DNA of 64,000 nucleotides. Source: Polyangiaceae bacterium (GTDB taxonomy: Bacteria; Myxococcota_A; Polyangia; Polyangiales; Polyangiaceae). The stretch covers positions 62,001 through 126,000 of the forward strand of contig JABFXY010000039.1 of NCBI GenBank assembly GCA_013361525.1, written 5' to 3'. This document shows positions 24,053 to 33,700 of this stretch, piece by piece (within the stretch, counting starts at the first letter, position 1; each line of letters opens with the position of its first letter). The translations under genes and the position numbers were made by a program. The notes beneath the pieces are model-generated. The model was not told the origin of the DNA. It was given only the letters and a program-made list of their open reading frames with translations, and did no database searches.

Positions 24053-26542
24053 ATGACGTCATCGATTGGGCGCCCATTCGGGACGCGACGGATTTCTTCG
24101 CGCCTCGTCGCCATCGTGTTCGCGTTCGCGTTCGCGTTCTTGTTCGCACCCGCGTGGGCGAACGCCGATGCGCCACGGACAGTGCTCGTCTTGAACTCGT
24201 ATACGCCACAGTACAAATGGACGGATCTGCTGACGCAAGGCATTCGCCGCGAGCTTCAAGGCGTCGTCCCCGAGGAGCGGCTCCTCATCGAGTACATGGA
24301 CGCCCGGCGGATGGCCGACGACGAGGTGTACTTCGAGCAGCTATTCGACCTGTACGTGCACAAGTTCGGGGTGCTCCGCCCGGATGTGCTCCTGGTCGCC
24401 GACGACTCTGCATTGACCTTCGCGCTCGAGCACCGTGAGGCGCTCTTTCCCGGCGTTCCAATCGTCTTTTGCGGCATCAACTCCCGAACCCTCGACGAAG
24501 TGGAGGCGATTCCGAACTCGACGGGGATCCTCGAGGGCCTGGCCGTCGCCGAGAACATCGAGCTCATCAGGGCGATTCATCCAGATACGACGCGCATCGT
24601 CCTCTTGAGCGATCGAACGTCGCTCGGCGCGGGCATGACGCGCGTCGCACGCGCCCTGATCGAAAGCGAGCCACGCGGAGGCGCGACCATCGAGATCTGG
24701 GACGACTACGTCTTCGAGGACCTCGTGGAGCGCGTGGCCGTAACGCCCCCCGGCACCGTGTACCTCATGCTCGGGATCCATCAGGACGTAAGCGGGCGCT
24801 ACTTCGCGTGGGCCGACGACACACCGACGCTCACGCAGCGCTCCAACGCACCGTTCTACGCAATGTTCGGAATGGTCCTTGGAGACGGGGTGGTCGGCGG
24901 AGCGATGAACGATCCGCTCGAGCACGGGAGTGACGCCGCCGCGCTCGTACGCCGCATCCTTGAAGGCACACCGGCCGACGCAATCGCAGTCACGCCCTCC
25001 GCTGAGTATCGCCCGCGCTTCGACGACGCGCAGCTTCGGCGCTTCGCGATCGACGACTCCCGACTACCGCCCGGAAGCGAAATCATCGGCCGTAAGCCGT
25101 CGTTCTACGATCAGCATCGCGCTCTCGTGTGGAGCGTCCTTTTGGTGCTCGCCTCGATGGGCGTCGCGATCGTCATGCTCTTTCGTTCCACGGTCCGGGC
25201 GCGCCGCGCCGAAGAGGTGAGCCGGGTCAGCCGGACCAACCTCCAAGTCGAAGTGCGCGAGCGGGTCCACGCGGAAGAGTCGATGCGTTTTCTCGCAGAA
25301 GCAGGCCGCATGATGTCCGAGTCGCTCGACTACCCGTCGACGCTGGCGAGCGTTGCCCACCTCGCGCTGGGGCGCTTCGCAGACTGCTGCATCGTCTACG
25401 TTCTCGAAACCGATCAGGCAGAAATGCTGATCGTGGAGCACGTCGATCCGACCAAACAACAGCTTCTCGAGCAGGTCGCTCACGACTACTGCGCCCGGTG
25501 GGTGAGCTCGGCGATCGGAAAGGAAGTCACACGCTCGCGGACACCCCACGTCACCTCCGACGTCACGGAGGCGGATATTCGCGCGTTCGCACCCGATGAC
25601 CGGCACTACGCCCTCGTCCGGGCGCTCGGCGTACGCTCGGCGATTGCCCTACCGCTGGTTGCGCGCGACAGCGTGATTGGCTTTCTGGGATTGCTATCGA
25701 CGATGCCCGCCCGCCGCTACGGACCTGACGATACCGTCCTCGCGCAAGAGCTGGCGCGGCGCGCGGCGCTGTCGATCGACAACGCTCGGCTCTATCACAA
25801 GTCGCTGGATTCCATCCGCGCACGCGACGACTTCTTGATGGCGGCGTCACATGAGCTCCGAACGCCGCTCACACCTCTGCTGCTACAAATCGAGGCGTTT
25901 CAACGGCTCTTGAGCGCGCGGGGATTCGCCGAGCTCGCCGATCGACTCAACGTTTCGTTGCGGCAGCTCCGGAGACTGTCGAACCTCATCGAAGACGTGC
26001 TCGTGATGTCGGAGATCCAGGCCGGCCGTCTGACACTCGACCGCGTGCGCGTGAGTCTCCTCGACGTCGCGCGCGCCGCCGTCGCACAGAGCGCGGACCA
26101 GCTCGAGCTCGCCGGGTGCAGCGTGAGTGTCTCGGGCGACGGTGCGCTCGTCGGGCGATGGGACAAGGCTCGTCTCGTCGCGGCTACCCGCGCGATTCTG
26201 TCGAATGCGGCGAAATTCGGAGCCGGCGCTCCGATCGAGGTCGCCGTCGAGGCAACGGAAGAAGGCGCTCGTCTGACCGTGCGCGATCACGGAATCGGGA
26301 TCGCGCCAGCCGATCGCCCGCGGCTCTTCGGTCGCCTCGTGCGCATCGCTCCGATTACCCATTATGGGGGCCTGGGCCTCGGCCTCTTCATCGCGCGAGA
26401 GATCGTTCAGGCGCACGGCGGGCAGCTCTGCACCGAGGATGCAGCCGGCGGCGGCGCGCGGGTCGTCATGGCGCTTCCTCTCGACGAGACATCGTCGACC
26501 CCGCACATCGACGCGCCGACGGCCGGTGTGACGACGTCGTAG
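24053..26542 (+). CDS. Sensor histidine kinase with periplasmic substrate-binding-like domain and GAF domain
   Basis: ATG 24053 starts a signal segment (FAFAFAFLFAPAWA). A periplasmic ABC-substrate-binding-like domain follows (about 40-345: VLVLNSYTPQYKWTDLL, RPDVLLVADDSALTF, GVPIVFCGIN). A membrane helix (LVWSVLLVLASMGVAIVML), a coiled linker and a GAF-like domain (about 425-585) come next. The kinase core has His600 in SHELRTPL, an N-box SNAAKFG, a G1 box DHGIGIA and GGLGLGLF. No receiver is attached and none lies nearby. It should sense a small periplasmic ligand. The signal segment contains a run of gttcgc direct repeats in the DNA (about 24118-24147). Confidence 0.93.
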   Translation: MTSSIGRPFGTRRISSRLVAIVFAFAFAFLFAPAWANADAPRTVLVLNSYTPQYKWTDLLTQGIRRELQGVVPEERLLIEYMDARRMADDEVYFEQLFDLYVHKFGVLRPDVLLVADDSALTFALEHREALFPGVPIVFCGINSRTLDEVEAIPNSTGILEGLAVAENIELIRAIHPDTTRIVLLSDRTSLGAGMTRVARALIESEPRGGATIEIWDDYVFEDLVERVAVTPPGTVYLMLGIHQDVSGRYFAWADDTPTLTQRSNAPFYAMFGMVLGDGVVGGAMNDPLEHGSDAAALVRRILEGTPADAIAVTPSAEYRPRFDDAQLRRFAIDDSRLPPGSEIIGRKPSFYDQHRALVWSVLLVLASMGVAIVMLFRSTVRARRAEEVSRVSRTNLQVEVRERVHAEESMRFLAEAGRMMSESLDYPSTLASVAHLALGRFADCCIVYVLETDQAEMLIVEHVDPTKQQLLEQVAHDYCARWVSSAIGKEVTRSRTPHVTSDVTEADIRAFAPDDRHYALVRALGVRSAIALPLVARDSVIGFLGLLSTMPARRYGPDDTVLAQELARRAALSIDNARLYHKSLDSIRARDDFLMAASHELRTPLTPLLLQIEAFQRLLSARGFAELADRLNVSLRQLRRLSNLIEDVLVMSEIQAGRLTLDRVRVSLLDVARAAVAQSADQLELAGCSVSVSGDGALVGRWDKARLVAATRAILSNAAKFGAGAPIEVAVEATEEGARLTVRDHGIGIAPADRPRLFGRLVRIAPITHYGGLGLGLFIAREIVQAHGGQLCTEDAAGGGARVVMALPLDETSSTPHIDAPTAGVTTS

Positions 26543-26644
26543 CTCCGCCATCGCCGGCAGGACGATGGATTCCGGGTGCAAGCGACCGGGCGCCTCTGGT
26601 AGCAGAGTCGAGCGGGCCGGATTCAGGCTCGACTCGTGCAACGC

Positions 26645-27736
26645 ATGCTGTCGCGTCCCCACCGTTACTCCGTTTCGGCAGCCGTTTTCGCGGCCAGCGC
26701 TCTGCTCGGCGGTTCGAGCTGTTCACCGCAAGGGTTCGTCGGGATCGCACCCGGCGTCGTAAACGCATCCGCGAATCGCTCTTTGCGACAGGACATCCTC
26801 GCGTTCGGCACCGGCAACATCTGCAAAGAGTTGTTGACGCGGACCGTGCCGATGAAGCTGAATCCGGACGATCCCGCGACGGGGCGACTCTTCCCCAGCC
26901 GGTGCACGACGCGCGAGCTTCCGAACGGCGATCTCTACGTCGAGTTCACGGGCACGGGCTACGCGTGGTCGAACCTCACGAAGCGCGTCGGCTTCAACGC
27001 GAGCGCGGCGATCACCTACGAGCTCGATTTCCGACTCGATGGCTCGACGGCGTACGTCTACTTCCGGCCCGCGACGGCGACGTCGAAGGCATTCCAGATG
27101 TTGATGGTCGAGCAGGACGCTTTGCCCAGCTCGGCGATCGCGCCGCTCTTGCCCGGCGGTACGCCCGAGGCGTTCGTCGCGATGGCCGGCGACGGCTTGC
27201 TCACCCACGAGCTCGGCGAAGGCTTCACGGTCATCCGCGAGAGCGACGGAACCGCCACGTTCGCGATCGGCACGCTCGAGCCGGGTGAAGCTCCGATCGG
27301 CGCATACGAGCGAACCAGCGGCGCGAACACCGTCTATACGAACGAGCGCGTCGAGATTCATCAAAACCAGCGCGAATACTTCGGACCGATCACCGTGGAG
27401 GACGACGACCAGGCGATCCTCCTCACCATGCTCGTCGAAGGTGCGCCGCAGGTCGACGTGCAGGTCTATCCACGCGCGAGCGTCGAGACGTGGCTCGCGC
27501 AATACATCTCCCAAAAAGCCGCGCCGCCCGCCCCCGCCGTGCCGATGCTCGACGACACGATCGTCGCATCCGTCGACGGCAAAGCCACCCGCCGCGCCGT
27601 GCGCGCGCCGCGCGGCCAATACTTCGTCGTGATCGATCACACCGTAAACGCCGGCCGCACCGCCCCGCCCGCGACCCCCGGCGACGACCGCGCCGCGCTC
27701 GTCCTCGTCGGCATCGAAGTCGGCGACGCGCCCTGA
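26645..27736 (+). CDS. Hypothetical lipoprotein
   Basis: A signal region ends in LLGGSSC, a plausible lipobox. The mature 330-residue protein has a beta-rich look: GDLYVEFTGTGYAWSNLTKR, an STAYVYFRPATATSKAF stretch and EYFGPITVEDDDQAILLTM. I do not recognise a family. ATG 26645 is used; GTG 26636 is three codons earlier. A strong hairpin follows 10 bases after the stop. The C-terminus is Ala/Pro-rich in its last 60 residues. Confidence 0.75.
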   Translation: MLSRPHRYSVSAAVFAASALLGGSSCSPQGFVGIAPGVVNASANRSLRQDILAFGTGNICKELLTRTVPMKLNPDDPATGRLFPSRCTTRELPNGDLYVEFTGTGYAWSNLTKRVGFNASAAITYELDFRLDGSTAYVYFRPATATSKAFQMLMVEQDALPSSAIAPLLPGGTPEAFVAMAGDGLLTHELGEGFTVIRESDGTATFAIGTLEPGEAPIGAYERTSGANTVYTNERVEIHQNQREYFGPITVEDDDQAILLTMLVEGAPQVDVQVYPRASVETWLAQYISQKAAPPAPAVPMLDDTIVASVDGKATRRAVRAPRGQYFVVIDHTVNAGRTAPPATPGDDRAALVLVGIEVGDAP

Positions 27737-27746
27737 GTGCCCGGGC

Positions 27747-27786
27747 GTCCGAAAGAACCACAAAGACGCCTGTGGTTTCTTCGGAC
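27747..27786. terminator. Bidirectional hairpin terminator
   Basis: Sixteen-base arms (27747-27762 and 27771-27786) pair with two mismatches around an 8-base loop. A CTTTC/TTTCT-rich part gives short T runs on both strands. It lies between the convergent lipoprotein gene and the large hybrid kinase gene, 10 and 36 bases from their stops. Confidence 0.75.
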
Positions 27787-27822
27787 ATCACGGCTCGACG
27801 CAACAGTGCGTGGAGCGCGTGT

Positions 27823-30800
27823 TCATCGCTCGATGGACCCCGGAGGCTCGAGTGGCAGGTCGACGATGAACGACGAGCCGCTACCAGGCTCGCTCTCGAC
27901 CGAGATGGTGCCGTGGTGTCCCTCGACGATCTGGCGCGCGAAGAACAAGCCCAATCCGAGGCCTCCGTAGTGCCTCGCCGACGCGGCCCGACCAAAGCGC
28001 TCGAAAATGTGCGCGATGCGATCGGGCGCGATGCCGATTCCCCGGTCGTGAATCGTGATCCGCACCCGACCATTCACGCGCGCTACCGTGAGATCGACCG
28101 GCTTCCCTGCGCCGTAGGTAACGGCGTTGGATAAGAGGATGTTCAAGAGCTGGTCGATTCGAGAGCGGTCCCAACGACCGACGATGGGCTCGGTCGCGTG
28201 CAGCGTGACCTGGGACGTCGCGCGCTCGAACTGCGGTCGCAGCCGCTCCAGCACCGCTCGGGTCTCCGCGACGAGCTCGAATCGCTCCACCGCGAGCCCC
28301 AGCTGGCCCGTCCGCACGAGCGTTACATCGAGGAGCTGTTGGATGAGCGCGGTGAGGCGCTGGGTCTGTCGTTCGGCGAGCAGCACCATTTCCAGGGGGA
28401 CGCAGCCGCGTCCTTCGCGAGCCTCGCGCGCCATGCTCTGAACAACGAGCTGCAGCGACGTGACGGGCGTGCGCAGCTCGTGCGATGCGGTCGAGAGAAA
28501 TTCGTCACGTAGGCGGACCGCCTCCTGCGCCTTGCTGTAGAGCCTCGCGTTGTCGACAGCCGCCGCCGCGCGGCGAGCGACCTCCTGCGCGAGCTCCACA
28601 TCGGCCACCCCGAAGTGCCGGCCGGGCGCCCCAGACGCGAGCGATATCGCCCCGAACGTTTGCCCGCGCACGACCAGCGGCACCGCGAGCCCCGTCCGCG
28701 TGCCGAGCTCGCGGGCAAGCCGAGTGTGTACTTCATCGACACAAAGATCGCTCAATGCGTCCTCGGGTATATCGGGCAACAAGACAGGCTTGCCGGTGCG
28801 CAGAACCCGCGCCCCCGGATGTGGCGAATCCAAGAGCGGCGGATAGCGGTGCATGACCGTCGCGAGGATCCCTTGCTTCGCGGGGTCGGCGTGCGCGCCG
28901 GCCAGGCGCCGAACCGGGCCATCACCGGCCATCGTTGCAGGGAGCGCGTCGGCGAAGACATCGATCGTGCACCAGTCGGCGACCGAGCCCGCAAATAGCC
29001 TGGCCAGGCGCGCGACCGTCTGCTCCACATCGAGCGACTCCGACAGGATGGCGCTCACCCTGGCAAGGAACGCCGAACGCCGCGCGGCCTCCTCGGCCGC
29101 CGCCCGTGCCAGCTGTTCTTTGGAGAGTAAGAGCGAGTTTTCCATGGAGATTGCCGACTGCGCGGCAATCAACTCCAGCGCGACCAACCGGTCCCGCGTG
29201 AAGGCGCCGGCAATCAGGTTGTTCTCGAGATACAGCAGCCCGAGCACCTTGGCCTGCCTCAGGATCGGCAGAGCGAGCACCGAGCGAGGCTTGTTTCGGC
29301 ACAAATACGCATCCGCTGCGAACCGCCCTGCCTCCTTTGCCGCGTCCTCGATGATCACGTGCTCCTTCATGAGCCGCGCGTATTGGACGACCGATGCAGC
29401 AATGTGGGAAAAGCCGTCGACCGGCGTACTGGGTACGATCTCCGTTACGACGGCTCCGTCGCGCAACGTGGCCGATGCAGTGACCGACATCACATCGCCC
29501 TCCGACAGAATCAAATATCCCTTTTGAGCCCCGCCCTGCTCGAGGACGACGCGGAGCAGCGTGCGGATGAGCTGGTCGAGCACCAGCTCGCCGGAGATGG
29601 CCTGTGACGCTTTGACGACCGAGAGGAGGTCCAGCTGTTCGGCAGGCGCCGCAAACGTCGCTGTGGCAGCGAGCGGCAAGCGTTCGAGCAGCACCGGATG
29701 CTGTTGGTCGATTTGCCTGACCTTGCCGTCCGCCCCCCAACGCGCATAACGCGCGCGGGCTTCGCGTAAATAGGTATCAGCGAACTCGACGAAGCCCCTC
29801 CCCCGATAGAAGGCCGAGGCGAGCTCGTAGGCGAGCGCTTCGTTTTGAACCAATCCAGCTTTGCGCGCGGAGTCGATGGCTTCCTGGTAGAGACGCTCCG
29901 CGTCGAGATTTCGGCCGTGAATACGCGCCACCTCCGCCGACACGAGCGCGTAGCGATTCAGGTAGTTCTCCGGGCAATTGTCTGCCCAAAGCTCGAGCTT
30001 CGACAGCAGGCGTCCGAGGTCCTGCTCGAATCGTCGTTGGTCGTCGACCGACGCCTTTGGAAATAGCGCGGTGAGCGTCAGCGCGAGATAGAAATGGTAC
30101 GTGGCTTCGATCGCCATGCCCATGACGTTGCCGACCGTCTCGGCCGCCCGCTCCGCCGACGCGAGCGCTTCCGCGTAGAACCCGAAGGTGAAGGCCGCGA
30201 GCTGCTTTGCGACATGGTGATAAAAAATGCCCGACCCGAAGGAAGCCTCGACGACCACGGCGAGGCAGCTGGCCTCGTCGAAGGTGGCGTCGTCGAAGCT
30301 CGCCGGCGCGCGCGTCCGTCCCTTCAGGCTCGCCACGAACTGCTGCTCGAGCCGAATCGTCGCGTGAACCACGTCGTTATGGCTCTGTTTGGCGAAGGTC
30401 GCGTACCTCCTCGAGACCCTGAGAACCTCGTCGAGCGGGTCGCCTTTCTCGAACACCAACCAGGTAATCACGAATGCGAGGTAGCTCGCCCACACCAGAT
30501 CGCCGACCTCGAGGCTCGCGCGAAGGGATCGATCCAAATAGGGGAAGACCGTCGCGAAGGGTCTTTTCCAAGCGTGGACATGGTCACCATGAATGACCAG
30601 AATCTTCCCGCGCAGCTTACGATCGTCGAGCTTCTCGTTGAGTCGCATCGACATTTCGGAGAACTCGAAACCGGACGAAATGTCCCCGATCATCGACACG
30701 AGCAAAACCGCATAGCTGCTGTAAGCGAGACAGGACTCTGCCTGATTGCCGTGCCGGAGTGAAAGATTGACTGCCTTCGCCGTCAGCAATGGCAGATAAG

Positions 30801-33519
30801 CCGGACGCGCGATATAGGCCGGCGCCATCGCTTCCGCGAGGAACGTGAGGAGCGTGCCGACCGCAGGATCCGTGACCTCTTTTGCATCGACGATGTCGGC
30901 GATTCGGCGCCCTGCGAGATTGATCGGGATCTCCCGCAGCTCCGCTTCCGTCGCCGCTCGGAGCTCCTCTTCCGACTCCGGGATCGACACGCCGAAGAGC
31001 CGCAGGGCATCCCATGAAGCCGTCACGGACGCGTCGTATCGGCCTGCCAGCTGGCAGAGCCTGCTGCGGATTCCATAGACCTTGGCGCGGTCGAGCGGGG
31101 CTCGTGCGGCAGTCAGGAGGAGATCGAACAGCTCGTCGGCACGCTCGAAATTGCCGACCAGATATTCGCATTCGGCGAGATCGAGGTGGAGCGCGAACGT
31201 GTCCTCGTAGTCGGTGTGCCACGCTTCCTCCGGCGAGAGCGCCGCCGCTTGGTCGAGATAGCTGCGTGCCGCCACGTAGGCGATAGCCGCCTTCGACTTC
31301 TTCCCCGCTCGGAAGTTGAGGTCACGGAGCAACGCCTTTTCCCGCGGATCGGTGACGAGGTCGATCCCGCGGTCGAGCTGATTCACGACGTCGAACACGC
31401 GCTCGAGCAGCGCATCGGGAGGTAAGTGCGACACCAGGATGCGACCGATCCGCAAGTGCACGAGCGGGCGCGCGTCTTCCGGGATCAGCGCATAGGCGGC
31501 CTCATGCACTCGGTCGTGGAGGAAGCCGTACGACGCCTCGCCGAAGCGCAGAAGGAGCCCGGAGCGGACGGCTTCCCAGAGGGCCGCGTTGGTTTCCTCC
31601 TCCGAACAGCCGCGCACGATGGAGAGGATGCTGGCCTCGGCGGTATTCCCCAATGCTGCGACTTGTTGCAAAGCCTCCTGTGTGGCAGCCGGAAGGCGCT
31701 TCAGCTTGCTGACCATCAGGTCGACCACGTTGTCCGTCAGGCCTTTCTCACGGATCCGCGCGAGGTCCCAACGCCATGCGCCTCTGCCGGTATCGAATTC
31801 GAGGAGACCTTCTTCGTAGAGCGAAGTGAGGAGCTGAATGGCGAAAAATGGATTGCCGGCCGTCTTGTCGTGAACGAGGGCGGCGAGCGGCCAAGCCTCT
31901 TCGCGGCGACAATGCAGTGCTTCGCCGACGAATGTCGTGAGATCGTCGAGCGACAGCGGACCGAGCACGATGTTCGAGATCTGCGCGCCCTGGTTCTGGG
32001 CCTCGTTCAGCATCAACGAGAGGGGGTGCGCGGGGGTGACCTCGTTGTCGCGATAGGCGCCGACGACGAACAGAAACTGCATGTCCGGGTGGGTCACCAG
32101 GTCCTTCAGCAGCTCGAGGCTCGCCGAGTCCGCCCATTGGAGATCATCGAGGAAGATCGCGAGCGGGTGATCCTTCTGCGCAAATACGCCAATGAACTGC
32201 CGGAGCACGATGCGGAACCGGTTCTGCGCCTCGGCGGGCGGAAGCTCGACCACGGGGGGCTGCGGGCCGATCACCAGCTCGATATGCGGAATCACGTCCA
32301 CGATGAGCTGGGCATTGACCCCCAGCGCGCCGACAAGTCGTCCTCTCCAGGCGGCGATCCGCTCTTCGCTCTCGGCGAGGATATCGAGCGCGAGATCCTG
32401 GAACGCCTGGACGAACGTGAAATACGGAATACCGCGCTTGTATTGATCGAACTTTCCCGAGGCGAACAGGCCGTGCTCTCGAACCACCGGCTTGTGCAGC
32501 TCGTGGACGAGCGCCGATTTGCCGATACCGGCGTACCCGGAGACGAGCAAAAGCTCCGAGCACGCTTGCTCGATGACGTGCTCGAAGCCGCGCAACAGAG
32601 CCGCGACGTCTTCACCGCGGCCATAGAGCTTCTGAGGGATCTGCAAGCGATCGGAAACGTCGTGCTCGCCCAAGATGAAGGGCTCGATCTTTCCGCGGGA
32701 CTTCCATTGTCCGAGGCATCGCTCCAAATCGTGGCGCAGGCCGCGGGCAGTCTCGTATCGGTCCTCGGGCATCTTCGCGAGGAGCTTCGTGACGATGCGC
32801 GAGATCACGTCGGGCACCCAAGGCGCCACTTCCGACAGGGCCGCCACGGGGCGAGCGACGTGACAGTGGACCCACTCCACAGGGTCCTGGGCGAGGAACG
32901 GGAGCCGGCCGCTGAGCATCTCGTAAAACGTCACGCCCAACGCGTAGAGATCGGCTCGGCTGTCGACGGCACGATTCATTCGTCCCGTCTGCTCGGGCGA
33001 CATGTACGGCAGCGATCCTTCGATGAGGCGGGGCGCTTGTGCCGCGTGCTGCTCACGGGTGAGGCGCGACGCCAGCCCGAAGTCGGCGACCTTCGCCTCA
33101 CCCGTCGTTGGATCGATCAAGATATTGCCGGGCTTCAAGTCCTTGTGGACGATGCCTTGTGCGTGGATCCCCTCGACACATTCGGCAATACGAATGGAAA
33201 GCTCGAGAAACCTCGGTATCTCCATCGGCGCGCCGAGCAGGCGGTCGAGCGACTGGCCTCCGAGATCCGGAAAGACCAGCGCCGGCATACCCTCGTACGT
33301 GTCGAGGGCGAGCGGTCTCACGACGAGCCGCCCATCGAGTGATTTTTCGATCTCGTATTCGTTCTTGAGGCGTTCGCGATCCTTCGGCCGGTGCCGCCTC
33401 GGGTCGATGACCTTCAGGATGACCGGAAGATGATCGGGGCACCGGACGGCCCGATACAGGATGGTCCCGGTTCCCTTCGAGAAAGGTTCGACCAGCGTGT
33501 ACGAGGAAGGTTGGCTCAA
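27823..33519 (-). CDS. Ser/Thr kinase - AAA ATPase - GAF - histidine kinase hybrid (1898 residues)
   Basis: The Ser/Thr kinase domain covers 8-275 (Lys36, HKD 125-127, DFG 146-148). A STAND/AAA_16-type ATPase starts at YGRGEDV near 299, with Walker A GYAGIGKS (328-335) and Walker B IFLDDLQWAD (455-464). A long TPR-like helical region fills about 700-1270. Two GAF-like domains follow (about 1310-1460 and 1500-1660). The histidine kinase has His1680 in SHELRTP, an N-box LSNAV, a G1 box DRGIGIA and GGLGLGLFF. This is the known tri-functional kinase architecture of myxobacteria and cyanobacteria. No receiver domain or neighbouring response regulator is seen. The start is TTG 33519, which is supported only by the kinase domain beginning at once. 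Confidence 0.94.
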   Translation of the reverse strand: MSQPSSYTLVEPFSKGTGTILYRAVRCPDHLPVILKVIDPRRHRPKDRERLKNEYEIEKSLDGRLVVRPLALDTYEGMPALVFPDLGGQSLDRLLGAPMEIPRFLELSIRIAECVEGIHAQGIVHKDLKPGNILIDPTTGEAKVADFGLASRLTREQHAAQAPRLIEGSLPYMSPEQTGRMNRAVDSRADLYALGVTFYEMLSGRLPFLAQDPVEWVHCHVARPVAALSEVAPWVPDVISRIVTKLLAKMPEDRYETARGLRHDLERCLGQWKSRGKIEPFILGEHDVSDRLQIPQKLYGRGEDVAALLRGFEHVIEQACSELLLVSGYAGIGKSALVHELHKPVVREHGLFASGKFDQYKRGIPYFTFVQAFQDLALDILAESEERIAAWRGRLVGALGVNAQLIVDVIPHIELVIGPQPPVVELPPAEAQNRFRIVLRQFIGVFAQKDHPLAIFLDDLQWADSASLELLKDLVTHPDMQFLFVVGAYRDNEVTPAHPLSLMLNEAQNQGAQISNIVLGPLSLDDLTTFVGEALHCRREEAWPLAALVHDKTAGNPFFAIQLLTSLYEEGLLEFDTGRGAWRWDLARIREKGLTDNVVDLMVSKLKRLPAATQEALQQVAALGNTAEASILSIVRGCSEEETNAALWEAVRSGLLLRFGEASYGFLHDRVHEAAYALIPEDARPLVHLRIGRILVSHLPPDALLERVFDVVNQLDRGIDLVTDPREKALLRDLNFRAGKKSKAAIAYVAARSYLDQAAALSPEEAWHTDYEDTFALHLDLAECEYLVGNFERADELFDLLLTAARAPLDRAKVYGIRSRLCQLAGRYDASVTASWDALRLFGVSIPESEEELRAATEAELREIPINLAGRRIADIVDAKEVTDPAVGTLLTFLAEAMAPAYIARPAYLPLLTAKAVNLSLRHGNQAESCLAYSSYAVLLVSMIGDISSGFEFSEMSMRLNEKLDDRKLRGKILVIHGDHVHAWKRPFATVFPYLDRSLRASLEVGDLVWASYLAFVITWLVFEKGDPLDEVLRVSRRYATFAKQSHNDVVHATIRLEQQFVASLKGRTRAPASFDDATFDEASCLAVVVEASFGSGIFYHHVAKQLAAFTFGFYAEALASAERAAETVGNVMGMAIEATYHFYLALTLTALFPKASVDDQRRFEQDLGRLLSKLELWADNCPENYLNRYALVSAEVARIHGRNLDAERLYQEAIDSARKAGLVQNEALAYELASAFYRGRGFVEFADTYLREARARYARWGADGKVRQIDQQHPVLLERLPLAATATFAAPAEQLDLLSVVKASQAISGELVLDQLIRTLLRVVLEQGGAQKGYLILSEGDVMSVTASATLRDGAVVTEIVPSTPVDGFSHIAASVVQYARLMKEHVIIEDAAKEAGRFAADAYLCRNKPRSVLALPILRQAKVLGLLYLENNLIAGAFTRDRLVALELIAAQSAISMENSLLLSKEQLARAAAEEAARRSAFLARVSAILSESLDVEQTVARLARLFAGSVADWCTIDVFADALPATMAGDGPVRRLAGAHADPAKQGILATVMHRYPPLLDSPHPGARVLRTGKPVLLPDIPEDALSDLCVDEVHTRLARELGTRTGLAVPLVVRGQTFGAISLASGAPGRHFGVADVELAQEVARRAAAAVDNARLYSKAQEAVRLRDEFLSTASHELRTPVTSLQLVVQSMAREAREGRGCVPLEMVLLAERQTQRLTALIQQLLDVTLVRTGQLGLAVERFELVAETRAVLERLRPQFERATSQVTLHATEPIVGRWDRSRIDQLLNILLSNAVTYGAGKPVDLTVARVNGRVRITIHDRGIGIAPDRIAHIFERFGRAASARHYGGLGLGLFFARQIVEGHHGTISVESEPGSGSSFIVDLPLEPPGSIER

Positions 33520-33700
33520 TTGCGTCTAACCATCCTCCGTCGGAGTGAGACTGCTAAGCCCATGCGCGAAAAGCGCCACGTGGCCGATTGGCTGCAACCC
33601 ATGCGGGTCCGGAGCGGCCAGGGTGGTCCGCCGGCTGGGTCCGAGGGTCGATCGCACCCATCAACCACGCGCAGCTAGAACCGGGCCAACCCCCCCGCGC

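Noticed and set aside
24118..24147. Tandem gttcgc direct repeats
   Set aside because: They encode the alternating Phe/Ala residues of the histidine kinase signal segment, so no separate function is needed.
31426..33342. A long plus-strand open frame opposite the hybrid kinase
   Set aside because: No recognisable motif, and the minus-strand kinase and ATPase motifs are intact across it.
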